Source: JAWKIW01 sp041394145
GTDB taxonomy: Bacteria; Actinomycetota; Acidimicrobiia; Acidimicrobiales; Acidimicrobilacustridaceae
Direction of reading: 5' to 3'
Length of the DNA: 64,000 bases
Assembly (NCBI GenBank): GCA_041394145.1
Contig: JAWKIW010000005.1
Span: 186,001-250,000 of the forward strand
Part shown: positions 1 through 10,340 of the stretch, piece after piece
Position numbering within the stretch: position 1 is the first letter of the stretch
Layout: each line of letters opens with the position of its first letter
Notes under the pieces: model-generated
Told to the model about the DNA's origin: nothing
Databases searched by the model: none
The model's input: only the letters and a program-made list of their open reading frames with translations
Program-made: the position numbers and the translations under genes

Positions 1-96
1 CGCGGCGCGCCCGCGCCTGGAAGCCCTCGACCGGGTTCGGCCGCCACGGTCCTCGCCGGGCGGCGGCTCGCGTCGAGCATCCTCCGTCGCACGAGG

Positions 97-3000
97 GTGA
101 CGTCGCTCCTGCTCCTCCTCGCCTTTGCCGCGACGGTGCTGCCCTCGCTTCCCGCCGAGGCCGTGGGAGCCCCCACCGCGACGCCGCCCTATACGCCGTT
201 GTCGCCGGCGCGGTTGTTGGACACGCGTCCTGATGGGGTGACCGTCGATGGGGCGGCCCAGGCCGGTGGGGCGATCGGGGCGGGGCAGGTGCGGAACCTG
301 CCGGTGCTGGGTCGTGGTGGGGTGCCGGCCAGTGGGGTGGCGGCGGTGGTGCTCAACGTGACGGTGACGGGGCCGTCGGCGCCGTCGCACCTGACGGTGT
401 TCCCGGCGGGGGAGTCGCCGCCGAACGCGTCGAACTTGAACTTCTCGGCGGGTCAGACGGTGCCGAACCTGGTGATCGCCAAGGTGGGTGCGGGTGGTCA
501 GGTGTCGTTGCGCAACAACAGCGGCAGCGTGCAGGTGATCGCCGACGTGGCCGGCTGGTTCCCGGTCGGTCCGGGCTACACGCCGTTGTCGCCGGCGCGG
601 TTGTTGGACACGCGTCCTGATGGGGTGACCGTCGATGGGGCGGCGCAGGCGGGTGGGGCGATCGGTGGGGGGCAGGTGCGGAACCTGCCGGTGGTGGGTC
701 GTGGTGGGGTGCCGGCCAGTGGGGTGGCGGCGGTGGTGCTCAACGTGACGGTGACGGGGCCGACGGCGCCGTCGCATCTGACGGTGTTCCCGGCGGGAGT
801 CGCCGCCGAGCGCGTCGAACTTGAACTTCTCGGCGGGTCAGACGGTGCCGAACCTGGTGATCGCCAAGGTCGGGGCGGGTGGTCAGGTGTCGTTGCGCAA
901 CAACAGCGGCAGCGTGCAGGTGATCGCCGATGTGGCCGGCTGGTTCCCGGTCGGTCCGGGTACACGCCGTTGTCGCCGGCGCGGTTGTTGGACACGTCCT
1001 GATGGGGTGACCGTCGATGGGGCGGCCCAGGCGGGTGGGGCGATCGGTGGGGGCAGGTGCGGAACCTGCCGGTGGTGGGTCGTGGTGGGGTGCCGGCCAG
1101 TGGGGTGGCGGCGGTGGTGCTCAACGTGACGGTGACGGGGCCGACGGCGCCGTCGCATCTGACGGTGTTCCCGGCGGGGGAGTCGCCGCCGAGCGCGTCG
1201 AACTTGAACTTCTCGGCGGGTCAGACGGTGCCGAACCTGGTGATCGCCAAGGTGGGTGCGGGTGGTCAGGTGTCGTTGCGCAACAACAGCGGCAGCGTGC
1301 AGGTGATCGCCGACGTGGCCGGCTGGTCCCCCGATCAGGTGCCCGATCCCCGCCGGCACCGACCGGGCTGGCTGCGGCCGTCACCGGGTACCGGACCATC
1401 CACCTGTCGTGGAACGCCGTGACCTCGAGCGACACGATCACCTACGACGTGTAACGCAGCACGTCGATCGGCGACCTCGGCTCGGTGGCCGGGTCCGTCG
1501 GGGGCACCACCTTCGACGACACCGGTCGGACGCCCGGCACCACCTACTTCTACCGGGTCGTCGCGCGCGGCGCCGCCACCGGCAGCTCGGCGCCCTCGAA
1601 CCAGGCGTCGGCGGCCTATCAGATGCCGGTGCCGGCGAACCTCGTGGCCACGGCCGGAACGCCACCGTGCACCTCGGCTGGGACGCCATCGGCGTGCCGC
1701 AGCTCGCCGGCTACCACCTCTACCGGTCGACGACCGCAGGGGTGCTCGGCACCGACCTCACGCCGGGCGGGCTCGCCACGACGAGCTACGACGACAACGC
1801 CGTCTCGAACGGCACGACCTACTACTACCGGCTGAAGTGGCAGGCCTCCGACGGCCTGCTCTCCGGTCCCTCCAACGAGGTGTCGGCGACGCCGGCGGTC
1901 CCGGTCAACCCCGTCGTGAAGACCTCGGCCATCCCCGGCGGCCAGCAGGGGATCGCCTACGTCACCGGCCTCGAGGCCGAGTCGGGCGTCCCGCCGTACA
2001 CGTGGTCCATCTCCGCCGGGGCGCTGCCGGCGGGCGTCGCCCTCGACCCCGCGACCGGCCTGCTGTCGGGAACGCCCACGACGATCGGCACGGCCGGCTT
2101 CACGGTGAAGGTCACGGACTCGACGGCGAAGCAGGGCACCAAGGCGTTCAGCCTCCCGGTGACCACGGCGCAGTCGTGGCCGCAGCCGGGACGCAACGGC
2201 ACCGGCAGCGCCTACGCACCGGCGGAGAAGCGCTGACGGCCGCCAACGCAGCCGCCGTGGCCGAGGAGTGGTCGGCCCCGAACAGGTATCGCGGGCCGTC
2301 GGTCGTGGCCGACGGCGTCGTCTACGTGGGGGGCAAGCGGCCCGAATCGGCCGGCTTGGCGGTGATGGCCTACGACATCGCCTCCTCCCAGCTGCTGTGG
2401 TCCCGGGAGATCGGCACCTGCTCGTTCAACAGCCTCGTGGTCCAGGGCACCACGTTGCTGGCGCAGTCCTGCTCGTCCGTCGTGGCCATCGACCGCGGGG
2501 GCTCGCACGCCGTGCTGTGGAGCACCGCGACCACGGATCCAGGTGTGACGGTGACCGATGTGCGGGCGGTGGGCACCACGGTGCTGGCCTGGGCGCAGGA
2601 CCGGGTCGTCGCCTACTCGCTGACCGACGGCACGCGCCTCTGGCAGCAGGTCGCACCGACCGGGGTGACGGTGGCGTCGGTGGCCACCGACGGCACGAGG
2701 GTGGCCGTCGCCTACAGCGACCGGTTGCGGGTGCTCAACCTGTCCAACGGGTCCCAGGTGTGGCAGCGCCTCAACGCGCCGTCGAGGGACCTGGTCATGG
2801 ACGGCGGCTACGTCTACGTCGTCTCGGGCGATGCGGTGCGCAAGATCTCCGCCACCACGGGCGTCGACGCGTGGGCATCCCCGGCCGATCCGGCGTTGCA
2901 GGGCGTGCGCGGCGTCGACGGCAGCACCGTGTACGTCTACTGGGGCGTCTTCGACTTCGGCAACGACACCAACGTCTTGAAGTCCTTCGACGCCGGCACC

Positions 3001-4710
3001 GGGGCCGCCGGACCCGACCTCGCGCTCCCCGACCGGCTCCGCTCGCTGGCCATCACCAGCGACCTGCTGATCGTGGAGTGGACCGGCGAGGGGTTCTACG
3101 GCGCCGACGCGAGCGGCATCACCGTGCACCGGAAGTCCGACCGCGCCACGCTGGCGACGGCCACCGAGCCCACCAAGACCTTCTGGCCGTCACACGTCGC
3201 CGTCGCCCACGGGCACATCGTCAGCGTGCTCGGCACCCGCCTCCGGGTGCTCGGCATCGGCCCCTCGGTGCCGGCGATCTCCGACAAGGTCCTCGCCTCC
3301 GGCTACGTCGGCGCCCCCTACAGCACGACCTTGACGGGGTCCGGCGGCACGCCCCCGTACCGCTGGACCATCGACGCCGGCGCGCTCGATCCCGGGCTCT
3401 CGCTCGCCACCGACGGGACGATCTCGGGCACTCCGACCTCGCCCGGGCTCCGCTACGTCACCGTGCGGCTCACCGATGCCCGAGGCCGCTGGATCACCCG
3501 CGAGCTCCCGGCCGAGACGCTCACCCCGGCCAGCGTCGACTGGCCCACCGCCGGCCAGACCGCGGCCCGCACCGGTGACGCCGCCGACCCGGCCCTGGAC
3601 GTGGACGGCGCCGCCACCCTCGGGCGGCGATGGAAGACGGCGGCCGTGCCCGTGGGCTCGACCGCGTCCGACGACTGGCGGTCACCCGTCGCCGCGGGTG
3701 GTCGACTCTTCCACACCGCCACCGACGGCACGCTCCGGGCGTGGTCGACGGCGGGCTCGGGCTCGGCCGACCGGACGCCCCTCTGGTCCGCCACCGCCGA
3801 CGCGCCCGCCACGTTCGTCAGCGCACCGACCTACAGCGGCGGCGTGCTCTTCGTCGTCGGCTCCGAGGGCCACCTGTACGCCGTCGACGCCACCACCGGG
3901 GCGCGGCTGTGGAAGATCACCGTCACCGGCTCACTGCAGACGGTCGGGAGCGGACCCCCCGTCGTGGTCGGCGGGCGCGTCTTCTGGAGCCCCCCGGTGT
4001 ACAAGCCGAAGGTCTGGGCCGCCGACATCGCCACCCACACGCTGGTGTGGGGCGGGACACCGGTGACCCTGCCCGACAACGGCCACTCCTACGACAGCTA
4101 CAGGGGACCGTGGATGGCCAGCGACGGCACCCGGCTGTTCGTGCAGTCGGGCTGCGACGTGACGGCGCTGGCCACCACCACTGGCGCAGTCGCGTGGTCG
4201 GCCACGGCGTTCGACAACGCCCCAGCCGGCACGGGCGACTGCGTGCCCAGCGCTGCTGCGATGGACGCCCCGATCGTGGCCGACGGCGCCGTGATCGCCG
4301 GGACCCGGTGGTCGGTGGCAGCCTTCGATGCCGCTACCGGCACCCGGCGGTGGCGGCGCCTGCAGGGCGCCTGGGACGGGATGGCGTCCAGCAGCGGCGT
4401 GGTGGTCGTCCCGCTCTTCGACGCCAACGACGCCCTCCGCCTCACCGCGCTCGACGTGCGCACCGGTTCCCTGCTCTGGAGCGACTCGACCACGATCGTG
4501 GCGGGGGCGCCGTCGATCGACGGCACCGTGGTGTACGCCCGAACGGGCGCCGCCCTGACCGGTTTCGACCTGCGCACGGGCGACACCCTCTTCGATTCGG
4601 GCACCCTCGAGACCGGCTCCTTCACGCAGCGGGCCGCGCCGGCCATCGCCGGCGGACGGCTCTACGTGTCGCTCCGCGACGGCACGGTGGTGTGCATCGC
4701 GCCGCCGTGA
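97..4710 (+). CDS. Large secreted multi-domain protein (3 beta domains, FN3, Ig-like, PQQ-type propeller); frame interrupted
   Basis: Reading across frames gives one long protein: a signal segment (LLLLLAFAATVLP), three nearly identical beta domains of about 125 residues (PARLLDTRPDG ... VIADVAGWF; copies begin near 190, 577 and 961), two FN3-like domains (about 1350-1900), a putative Ig domain (PPYTWSISAGALPAG), half a PQQ-type beta propeller (2240-3270), a second Ig domain (near 3300-3500) and more propeller repeats to the stop. Shifts lie near 798, 960, 997, 1050, 1335, 1660 and 2228, and TAC has become TAA at 1452. The last segment (2240-4710) is intact. GTG at 97 is the only visible start, but the frame is open to the window edge and RRTR precedes it, so the true start may lie outside. 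Probably a cell-surface or exported adhesion or binding protein; the partner is unknown. Assembly error or a decayed gene are both possible. Confidence 0.7.
190..1330 (+). repeat. Three near-identical tandem copies of a ~380 bp domain-coding unit
   Basis: Copies start near 190, 577 and 961. Each encodes the YTPLSPARLLDTRPDG to VIADVAGW domain, with only scattered base differences between copies. Copies 2 and 3 carry small deletions relative to copy 1, for example GGCGGGAG at about 795 against GGCGGGGGAG at about 405, and a lost C at 960. Such recent tandem duplication is prone to recombination and to assembly error. Confidence 0.85.
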
Positions 4711-4735
4711 TCGGGGTTCCGCAGCTCATCGGCTG

Positions 4736-6155
4736 TCAGCGGAAGTAGCCGATGACGTCGACGAAGAAGTCGGTGGACGAGCTGGCCGGCACCAGGCAGG
4801 TCAGCGTGGCGTCGGCGTCGACCGCCACGATGGTGGTGTTGGCGACGATGGTGCCGGGCAGGTTCCAGTTGATCGAAGAGGTGCCCGGGAAGGTGAGGCC
4901 CTTCTTGTAGGCGGCGAGGAACCCGGTCGCGGAGGTGTTGACGACCGTCAGGTTCACGAGCACGCCGGTGGCGCCCTTCGGCACCCCTGAGCCGTTGTTC
5001 GTGCAGTCGACGTCGCGGGTGCCGTTCGAGAGCTGTCCCTTCACGCCACCGAAGGGTGGGTCGGTGGCACGGGAGTCGTAGACGCGGGTGGGTCGAGCAG
5101 GTGGAGCGAGCCGGCGGTGTCGGCGCCGGACAGCTGGCGCCACTGCCCGGGAGAGCCGCCGGCCACCGAGTACTCAGAGGCGGTTCGCCTCGTCCATGTA
5201 CAGCTCGCCCTCGAAGTGGCTGTCGGTCCGGCTCAGCGGGGCGGGCATCCCGGTGAGCGGACGGAGCACCATCTGGGCCCGGCTCGTCGAGGCGCTCGTG
5301 ACCTCGGCCCACGTGCCGTAGAGACCCCCGATGAACATCCCCGCCGTGTAGCCGGCGTTGCCGACGACCGCGTTGCCGGCCGGCGCATCGGCGGTGACCG
5401 CGGGTCCGAAGAGGGCGGAGTTCTCCCGAGCACACCGGCGTGGACGGCGCTGTCGGAGTGGCCGAGGACGCCGTGGCCGGCGGCGGCCTGGCCCCGGACG
5501 CCGGTGGAGGCGCCTTCGCCCTTCACGCCCACGCCACCGGTCCCGTGCACGCCGACCGCCGTCCCCTCGCCCTTGACCGCCGTGCCGCCCGCTGCGTTCA
5601 CACCGTGCACGCACGCCGATGCCGTTGAGGGTCACCGCCGTGCCGCACGCCGTCGCCGGCCTCGCTGGTCCCAGCGACACCGATGTCGGCGGCATGGCCG
5701 GCGACGCCGGCGACGCCGATCGGTCCCGTGCCCTCCACGCCGATCCCGCTCTGCGACACCCCGCAGACGCCACGGCCGTCGGTCGCCGCGGTGGAGCCGA
5801 ACAGCGCCCCGGTGGCCTCTCCTCCCGTGTCCGTGAAGGCGGTCACCCCGTTGCCCCCGGTGCCGGTGGCGGTGACCGCCGGGTTGCCGCTGAAGGTCCC
5901 CGGCGCCGCGTCAGCCCGTTCGGCGTGTCCGAGCGCGAGCGCCGCGCCGCCGGCGACGGCCCCCGCCGCGATGGTGAGCATCCGCCGGCGATCCGGACGA
6001 GTCGCCTCGTGGTCGTCCGGATCGCCGCCACCAGGCACCAAGAGGTGGTGCTCGCCGGCAGGCTGTGCGTGGTCGTCGGCTTCCACGGCTCGGAGGCGCT
6101 CCTCGAGCTCGTCGATGCGGCTGCTGAGCCGTTGGACGAGGTCGTCGTTCGTCAT
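4736..6155 (-). CDS. Tat-type secreted protein with N-terminal coiled coil and C-terminal beta domain; frame interrupted
   Basis: ATG at 6155 begins MTNDDLVQRLSSRIDELEER, a short coiled-coil or leucine-rich start. A Tat-like signal follows (DRRRMLTIAAGAVAGGAALALG, ending near ADA), then a Gly/Thr/Val-rich repetitive region (GVAGVAG, GVHGTGGVGVKG) resembling the glycine-rich beta-helix stretches of phage-tail-like surface proteins. The C-terminus (RVYDSRATDPPFGG ... FFVDVIGYFR) is a divergent copy of the beta domain found in triplicate in the neighbouring convergent gene. Frame changes are needed near 5600, 5430 and 5150. Function unknown; export and a surface role are inferred from the signal and the shared domain. 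Confidence 0.65.
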
Positions 6156-6309
6156 GGCTGCCTCCTCGTTCGTGGGATGCGCACCACACCACCGGCTCCG
6201 CCGAGCGGCGGCGAGGCTCGCGTGTCTCGTACCGCGCCGGCGTGTCTGCGCACAGTGGCCAATGGCCCGAGCGGACCGGGAGACCTTCGCGAGGCGTGAC
6301 GCGACGACG

Positions 6310-6333
6310 CCTGGCCTGCGTGAACAGGCCAGG
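6310..6333 (-). terminator. Hairpin downstream of tRNA-Pro
   Basis: Nine-bp perfect stem (CCTGGCCTG / CAGGCCAGG) with a 6-nt loop, starting 9 nt after the tRNA 3' end. No U tract follows, as is usual in high-GC actinobacteria. Confidence 0.6.
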
Positions 6334-6341
6334 CGCACGGG

Positions 6342-6415
6342 TCGGGGTGGCGGGATTTGAACCCACGGCCTCTTCGTCCCGAACGAAGCGCGCTGCCAAG
6401 CTGCGCCACACCCCG
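6342..6415 (-). tRNA. tRNA-Pro (anticodon CGG)
   Basis: The complement folds as a full cloverleaf: 7-bp acceptor (CGGGGTG/CACCCCG), anticodon stem CTTCG/CGAAG with loop TTCGGGA (CGG at positions 34-36), T stem GTGGG/CCCGC with loop TTCAAAT, discriminator A. CCA is not encoded. It lies alone between the interrupted surface-protein gene and the ammonium operon. Confidence 0.95.
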
Positions 6416-6488
6416 TGGAGCGCTGATCGTACCCGCCGGCGGAGCGGGATCGAAAGCCCGAAGCCGGCGTGCTCGCCGGCGGCGCGAC

Positions 6489-6522
6489 CCGGGGGGCACC
6501 ACCTGGCGGTGGTGCCCCCCGG
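6489..6522 (-). terminator. Strong hairpin terminator of glnK-amtB
   Basis: Perfect 15-bp stem (CCGGGGGGCACCACC and its complement) with loop TGGC, starting about 40 nt after the amtB stop. No other gene ends nearby, so it most likely terminates the ammonium operon. Confidence 0.75.
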
Positions 6523-6562
6523 ACAGGTCGCAGGGCGAGCGTCGTCGCCGACGCCGATCGGC

Positions 6563-8014
6563 TCAGACCTTGGCGTCGGCCGTCTCGGCGGCCTCGACCG
6601 CGTCCCGCCAGTCGAGACCGGCCAGGACGTCCTCGGCGTACCCGGGAGCGCCGTGCTCGTGCACGTCGAGGCCCTCGATCTCCTCCTGCGGCGAGACCCG
6701 CAGGCCGATCGTGGCCTTGAGGATGCCGAACAGGATCCCGGCCGCGACCAGCACGTAGGCGAAGACCGACACGATGCCGATCACCTGCGAGACGAGCTGG
6801 TCGGCTCCGCCGCCGTAGAACAGGCCCTGCTTGACGACGAGCCCGCCGTCGGCGTTGAGCTTGTCCTCGAAGGAGAACAGGCCCACGGCGAGGGTGCCCC
6901 AGGCACCGCAGATGCCGTGCACCGAGATGGCGCCGACCGGGTCGTCGATGCGCAGCCGGTCGATGCCGAACACGGCGAACACCACGATCAGGCCGGCGAC
7001 GGCGCCGATGATGACGGCGCCCCAGCCGGTCACGGCGTAGCACCCGGCGGTGATGCCGACCAGGCCGGCCAGCAGGCCGTTGCCGGCCATGGCGACGTCG
7101 GGCTTGCCCGTCTTGAACCACACGACGAGCGTCGCCACGACGGCGCCGGTGGCACCGGCCAGCAACGTCGTCAGGGCGATCGCCGGGACCGAGGCGTCAG
7201 CAGCGAGCTCCGATCCGGGGTTGAACCCGAACCACCCGATCAGGAGGATGAACACGCCGATGATGGCGAAGGGGACGGAGTGGCCGGGGATGGCCCGGGG
7301 CTTGCCGTCCTTGCCGTACTTGCCGATGCGGGCCCCGAGCATGGCCGCACCCACCAGGGCGGCCCAGCCACCGACGCTGTGCACGACGGTCGAGCCGGCG
7401 AAGTCGTGGAACGGCGTCGACAGCTGCGAGAGCCACCCACCGCCCCAGACCCAGTGCACCACGACCGGGTAGATGAAGGCCGAGATGATGAAGCTGTAGA
7501 TGAAGTACGAGATGAACTTCGTCCGCTCGGCCATGGCCCCGGACACGATGGTCGCCGCCGTCGCCGCGAACGCCACCTGGAAGATGAAGAACGTCGGCAG
7601 CGTCAGGTTGCCCCAACCCTCGGTGAACGAGTCGGCGTTGAGGAACCAGCCCTCGGTGCCGAACAGGCCGTTGCCGGCGCCGAAGGCGATGGCGAAGCCG
7701 AAGGCGGCGAAGCCGAGCACGCCGACGACGAAGTCCATCATGTTCTTCATCACGATGTTGCCGACGTTCTTGCCTCGGGTGAGCCCGGCCTCGACGAGGG
7801 CGAAGCCGGCCTGCATGAAGATCACCAGCACGGCGGCGATGAGCACCCAGATGTTGTCCAGGATCACCTGGACCTGGGTCGCCGCCTCGTTGGCGGCGGC
7901 CTCTGGAGGTGAACCCTCCTGGGCGAGGGCGGCGGTCGCCGTGAAGAACGTGGCGGCGCCGATGCCGGCACCGACGAGGAGCCGGCGGGCTCGGGGGTTG
8001 GATGGCAGCACCAT
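6563..8014 (-). CDS. amtB: Ammonium transporter AmtB
   Basis: A 483-residue Amt/MEP/Rh protein that conducts ammonium/ammonia through the cytoplasmic membrane. It starts with a cleavable-looking signal (ARRLLVGAGIGAATFF ... ALAQ), as in other bacterial Amt proteins, followed by about 11 membrane segments. Signature residues are visible: D204 and H212 in HDFAGSTVVH and the second pore histidine H366 in SVHGICGAWG. The ATG at 8014 has an AGGAGG ribosome site 5 nt upstream. It lies 53 nt downstream of glnK on the same strand, the standard glnK-amtB pair, in which the PII protein plugs the channel when nitrogen is plentiful. The C-terminal cytosolic tail is extended (DVLAGLDWRDAVEAAETADAKV) and rich in acidic residues and alanine. 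Confidence 0.96.
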   Translation of the reverse strand: MVLPSNPRARRLLVGAGIGAATFFTATAALAQEGSPPEAAANEAATQVQVILDNIWVLIAAVLVIFMQAGFALVEAGLTRGKNVGNIVMKNMMDFVVGVLGFAAFGFAIAFGAGNGLFGTEGWFLNADSFTEGWGNLTLPTFFIFQVAFAATAATIVSGAMAERTKFISYFIYSFIISAFIYPVVVHWVWGGGWLSQLSTPFHDFAGSTVVHSVGGWAALVGAAMLGARIGKYGKDGKPRAIPGHSVPFAIIGVFILLIGWFGFNPGSELAADASVPAIALTTLLAGATGAVVATLVVWFKTGKPDVAMAGNGLLAGLVGITAGCYAVTGWGAVIIGAVAGLIVVFAVFGIDRLRIDDPVGAISVHGICGAWGTLAVGLFSFEDKLNADGGLVVKQGLFYGGGADQLVSQVIGIVSVFAYVLVAAGILFGILKATIGLRVSPQEEIEGLDVHEHGAPGYAEDVLAGLDWRDAVEAAETADAKV

Positions 8015-8067
8015 CGACCTCCTGGGTTCGGGGGTGGGGTTGTCGGATCGGGTGTCGGTCGCTTGGC

Positions 8068-8409
8068 TCACAGCGCCTCCGCGTCCCGTTCGCCGGTGCG
8101 GATGCGCACCAGGCGGTCGAGGGGGGTGACCCAGATCTTCCCGTCGCCGATCTGGCCGGTCCGGGCGGCGTCGACGATGGTGGAGACCACCTTGTCGACG
8201 TCTTCGGTGGCGCAGACCACGTCGACGCGGGTCTTGGGCAACAGGTCGACGCGGTACTCGGCGCCTCGGTAGGTCTCGGTCTTGCCGCCCTGGCGACCGG
8301 CGCCCTTCACGTCGGTCACTGTCAGGCCTTGCACGCCGATGCCCGAGAGGGCTTCCTTCACGTCGTCGAGGCGGTGGGGTTTGATCACCGCACTGATCAG
8401 GTGGACCAT
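8068..8409 (-). CDS. glnK: Nitrogen regulatory protein PII (GlnK/GlnB)
   Basis: A 113-residue PII signal transducer. It senses 2-oxoglutarate and ATP/ADP and controls AmtB and nitrogen enzymes by direct contact. The T-loop (GRQGGKTETYRGAEYRVDLLPK) keeps the modification tyrosine, Y52 here (equivalent to Y51 in enteric PII), which actinobacterial GlnD-type enzymes adenylylate. The C-terminal signature is also present (ARTGQIGDGKIWV). It is first in the operon with amtB; the region upstream carries a GlnR-like box. Pairing with amtB favours GlnK over GlnB. Confidence 0.95.
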   Translation of the reverse strand: MVHLISAVIKPHRLDDVKEALSGIGVQGLTVTDVKGAGRQGGKTETYRGAEYRVDLLPKTRVDVVCATEDVDKVVSTIVDAARTGQIGDGKIWVTPLDRLVRIRTGERDAEAL

Positions 8410-8792
8410 GGCCGCTCCTGGTTGTGGGACCCACCGACTCGATGGGTCCGGTCCGATGACGGCTGGGCGACGCTGCCTGGCGCCGTCGACAGGTCGTCAG
8501 GGACGGTAAAGAGACGGAGTTTCGAGCGGTGTTCCGGCGCGTTACGCCCTCGCAGCCACTGTCTGGCGACCGCCGGCGGACGTCACCGGCCGACCGCCCG
8601 AAGATGAACGACATCTGAACGGGTGGGCCTCGGGGCCGGTCCCGCCGAGCGGCGACGCACCGCGCGGGCCACCAGGAGCCCGGCGGGTGCCCGCGGTGAT
8701 CCGCCCGTCCCCGCAGCGGGCGGTCGTTGCCGTGTGCCCCGCGTGGCGTCAGCCGGCCGCGCCTGCGGCGGCGACCGGGCTCGGCGCGCTCG
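8410..8792. other. 383-bp intergenic region upstream of glnK
   Basis: No convincing gene. It holds the glnK promoter region, including the GlnR-like box at 8519-8545. The half next to the ChrB-like gene (8620-8790) shows only GC-rich sequence with no clear signal. Confidence 0.6.
8519..8545 (-). promoter_or_regulatory. Candidate GlnR-like box upstream of glnK-amtB
   Basis: On the coding strand GTAAC, 17 nt, then GAAAC, with GAACA in the middle at 6-nt spacings. This resembles the a-site/b-site layout (gTnAc-n6-GaAAc) of actinobacterial GlnR boxes. It lies about 110-135 nt upstream of the glnK start, next to a TTTACC hexamer. The match is partial and was judged by eye. Confidence 0.35.
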
Positions 8793-9626
8793 TCAGCCGA
8801 GCGATCGCTGGAAGATCTCGACCCGGTCGCGCCGCGACACCAGCTCGTCCGCGAGCTCGTCGGCCGGGCAGGTGATCACCCACAGCCCGTGCTGGAGCGG
8901 GGTGCGAGAGGGCGAGGCCCGGTACACGGACGCTTCGAAGGCGGCGAAGCCGAGGTCCCAGGTCGCCGGAGGCAGCGGTGCGAGGCGGGCCACTGCCCGG
9001 ACGCGTCCGTCGTCGAGCCGGCGCACGACCTCGGCCTCGAGGCGGGGCGCTCGCTGTCCGTGGTCCGGCGGCAACGTGGCGCCGGCGGCGGCGACGATCG
9101 ACTCGGTGAGCTGCGTGAGTCGGGCATCGGCCCGGATGACGCCGTCGGTGAGCACCAGATCGCGGGCCAGGCGATCACCGAAGTCTTCCCGGATGGCGCC
9201 GAGCGACGCGATCGGGTCGCCGTCGGTCCCGGCGACGAAGGCTGTCGCCAGCCGGTCGGTGGCGTTGAAGAAGCCGTCCCACACCCGCTCGCAGGCTCGG
9301 TACAGCTGGGTCTGCTGGGTCACGTCCTCGACGCTTCGGCGTCCCACCACCCGCGTCTCCCACCGCCCACCGGCGGCCGCGACCCGATCGATGACCGGGT
9401 CGAGGTGGGCACGGTCGTCGGCACCGTGGGGTACGGCCCACCGGCCCGGTTCGAGCTTCACCGCGTCGAGGCCCTGCAGGAGGCGCCAGATGCCCCGACG
9501 CTTCGTCCCCGACTCCGGGGGCAGGCAGTAGTCGAAGGCGGTCCAGCGCAGCCCGCCGTCGTGGTCGGTACCGGCGGAGGGTCCGAGGGCGAAGGCCAGC
9601 GGATCGAGGGTGATCGTCGAGTGCAT
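8793..9626 (-). CDS. ChrB N-terminal-like protein
   Basis: A 277-residue protein. The first ~80 residues (WTAFDYCLPPESGTKRRGIW, LLQGLDAVKLEPGRWAVP) resemble the N-terminal domain of the chromate-resistance regulator ChrB, a winged-helix fold related to PaaX. The rest includes a second ChrB-like segment (residues about 190-270: ARLEAEVVRRL ... GLWVITCPADELADELVSRRD). No chromate transporter (chrA) is in the window, so chromate resistance cannot be inferred from context. ATG start at 9626. An inverted repeat at 9721-9736 in the 150-bp upstream region may be its operator. It could equally be a stand-alone protein of unknown role. Confidence 0.5.
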   Translation of the reverse strand: MHSTITLDPLAFALGPSAGTDHDGGLRWTAFDYCLPPESGTKRRGIWRLLQGLDAVKLEPGRWAVPHGADDRAHLDPVIDRVAAAGGRWETRVVGRRSVEDVTQQTQLYRACERVWDGFFNATDRLATAFVAGTDGDPIASLGAIREDFGDRLARDLVLTDGVIRADARLTQLTESIVAAAGATLPPDHGQRAPRLEAEVVRRLDDGRVRAVARLAPLPPATWDLGFAAFEASVYRASPSRTPLQHGLWVITCPADELADELVSRRDRVEIFQRSLG

Positions 9627-9720
9627 GGGAGTCCTGGTCGCGAGTGGTCACTCGCCGACCAGACTTCCCGGCACGCCCTGGGCGGCACGATAGCGGGCGA
9701 CGACCCGCCGTCCCGGGTTC

Positions 9721-9736
9721 GTGACCGAACGGTTAC
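9721..9736. promoter_or_regulatory. TetR-type operator candidate
   Basis: GTGACCGAACGGTTAC is an inverted repeat (6 of 7 arm positions pair around central AA) with the core TGACCGAACGGT, the same core as the perfect repeat at 29154-29169. It lies about 95 nt upstream of the ChrB-like start. Confidence 0.35.
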
Positions 9737-9753
9737 GGAGGGGTCCGCACGCT

Positions 9754-9778
9754 TGAGCGGCCCTGCGCGGGCCGCTCA
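9754..9778 (-). terminator. Hairpin at the end of the receiver-protein gene
   Basis: Perfect 10-bp stem (TGAGCGGCCC/GGGCCGCTCA) with 5-nt loop. One arm contains the stop codon of the receiver-domain gene, so the hairpin forms directly at its 3' end. Confidence 0.6.
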
Positions 9779-10207
9779 GGCCTCGACGACCTCGCCCTCG
9801 GCGAGGTCGGTCTCCTCGTCGACGCCCTCGTAGTACGAGTAGCCGCTCACCAGCACGTCGACGGCACGGCGCAGGCGGAAGGCGTCGAGCGGCTTGATGA
9901 GCCAGCCGTCGGCCTCGGCCCGGTGGGCCAGGAAGACGTCGGCGGCCCGGTCGAGCAGCATCATGACGGCGGTGATGGGCAGCCGGTCCGCGCCCTCCTC
10001 CAGGCGGATCGCCATGCACGCCGCCATCCCGCCCATGTTGCCGATCTGCAGGTCGAGGATCACGAGGTCGGGCTCGACGTCGTGCATCGCCGGGAGCACG
10101 TCGACCCCGGCGCGCACCCGGTAGACCGTGGTGTCGGCGTCGGCGACGGCGGCATCGACCTCGTCGTAGATCCAGTCGGCGTCGGTCGCGAGCAGGATGC
10201 GCGTCAC
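9776..10207 (-). CDS. Stand-alone response-regulator receiver domain
   Basis: A 143-residue CheY-like protein: receiver domain with acceptor D52 (PDLVILDLQIGNMGG) and the conserved lysine in GWLIKPLD, followed by a short acidic tail (DEETDLAEGEVVEA). There is no output domain, so it must act through protein partners or as a phosphate sink. No kinase is adjacent. The divergent STAS gene begins 133 bp away, and both may belong to a partner-switching or signalling unit. GTG start at 10207. Confidence 0.85.
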   Translation of the reverse strand: MTRILLATDADWIYDEVDAAVADADTTVYRVRAGVDVLPAMHDVEPDLVILDLQIGNMGGMAACMAIRLEEGADRLPITAVMMLLDRAADVFLAHRAEADGWLIKPLDAFRLRRAVDVLVSGYSYYEGVDEETDLAEGEVVEA

Positions 10208-10340
10208 GGTCGGCAGGCTACTCAGCCCGTCGGCGCGCGGCGAACGGGTGGCGCCGGGCCGGGGCCGTGTCGGCCCGACGGGCGGCGCCCACCGGGAGAG
10301 TGGCTACGATGCGCGGCGTGCACCGATCGGGGGGAGAGCG

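Noticed and set aside
6242..7912. Long plus-strand open frame opposite amtB
   Set aside because: Composition is typical of antisense frames in GC-rich DNA (His/Asp/Gly-rich, no domain), and amtB is certain.
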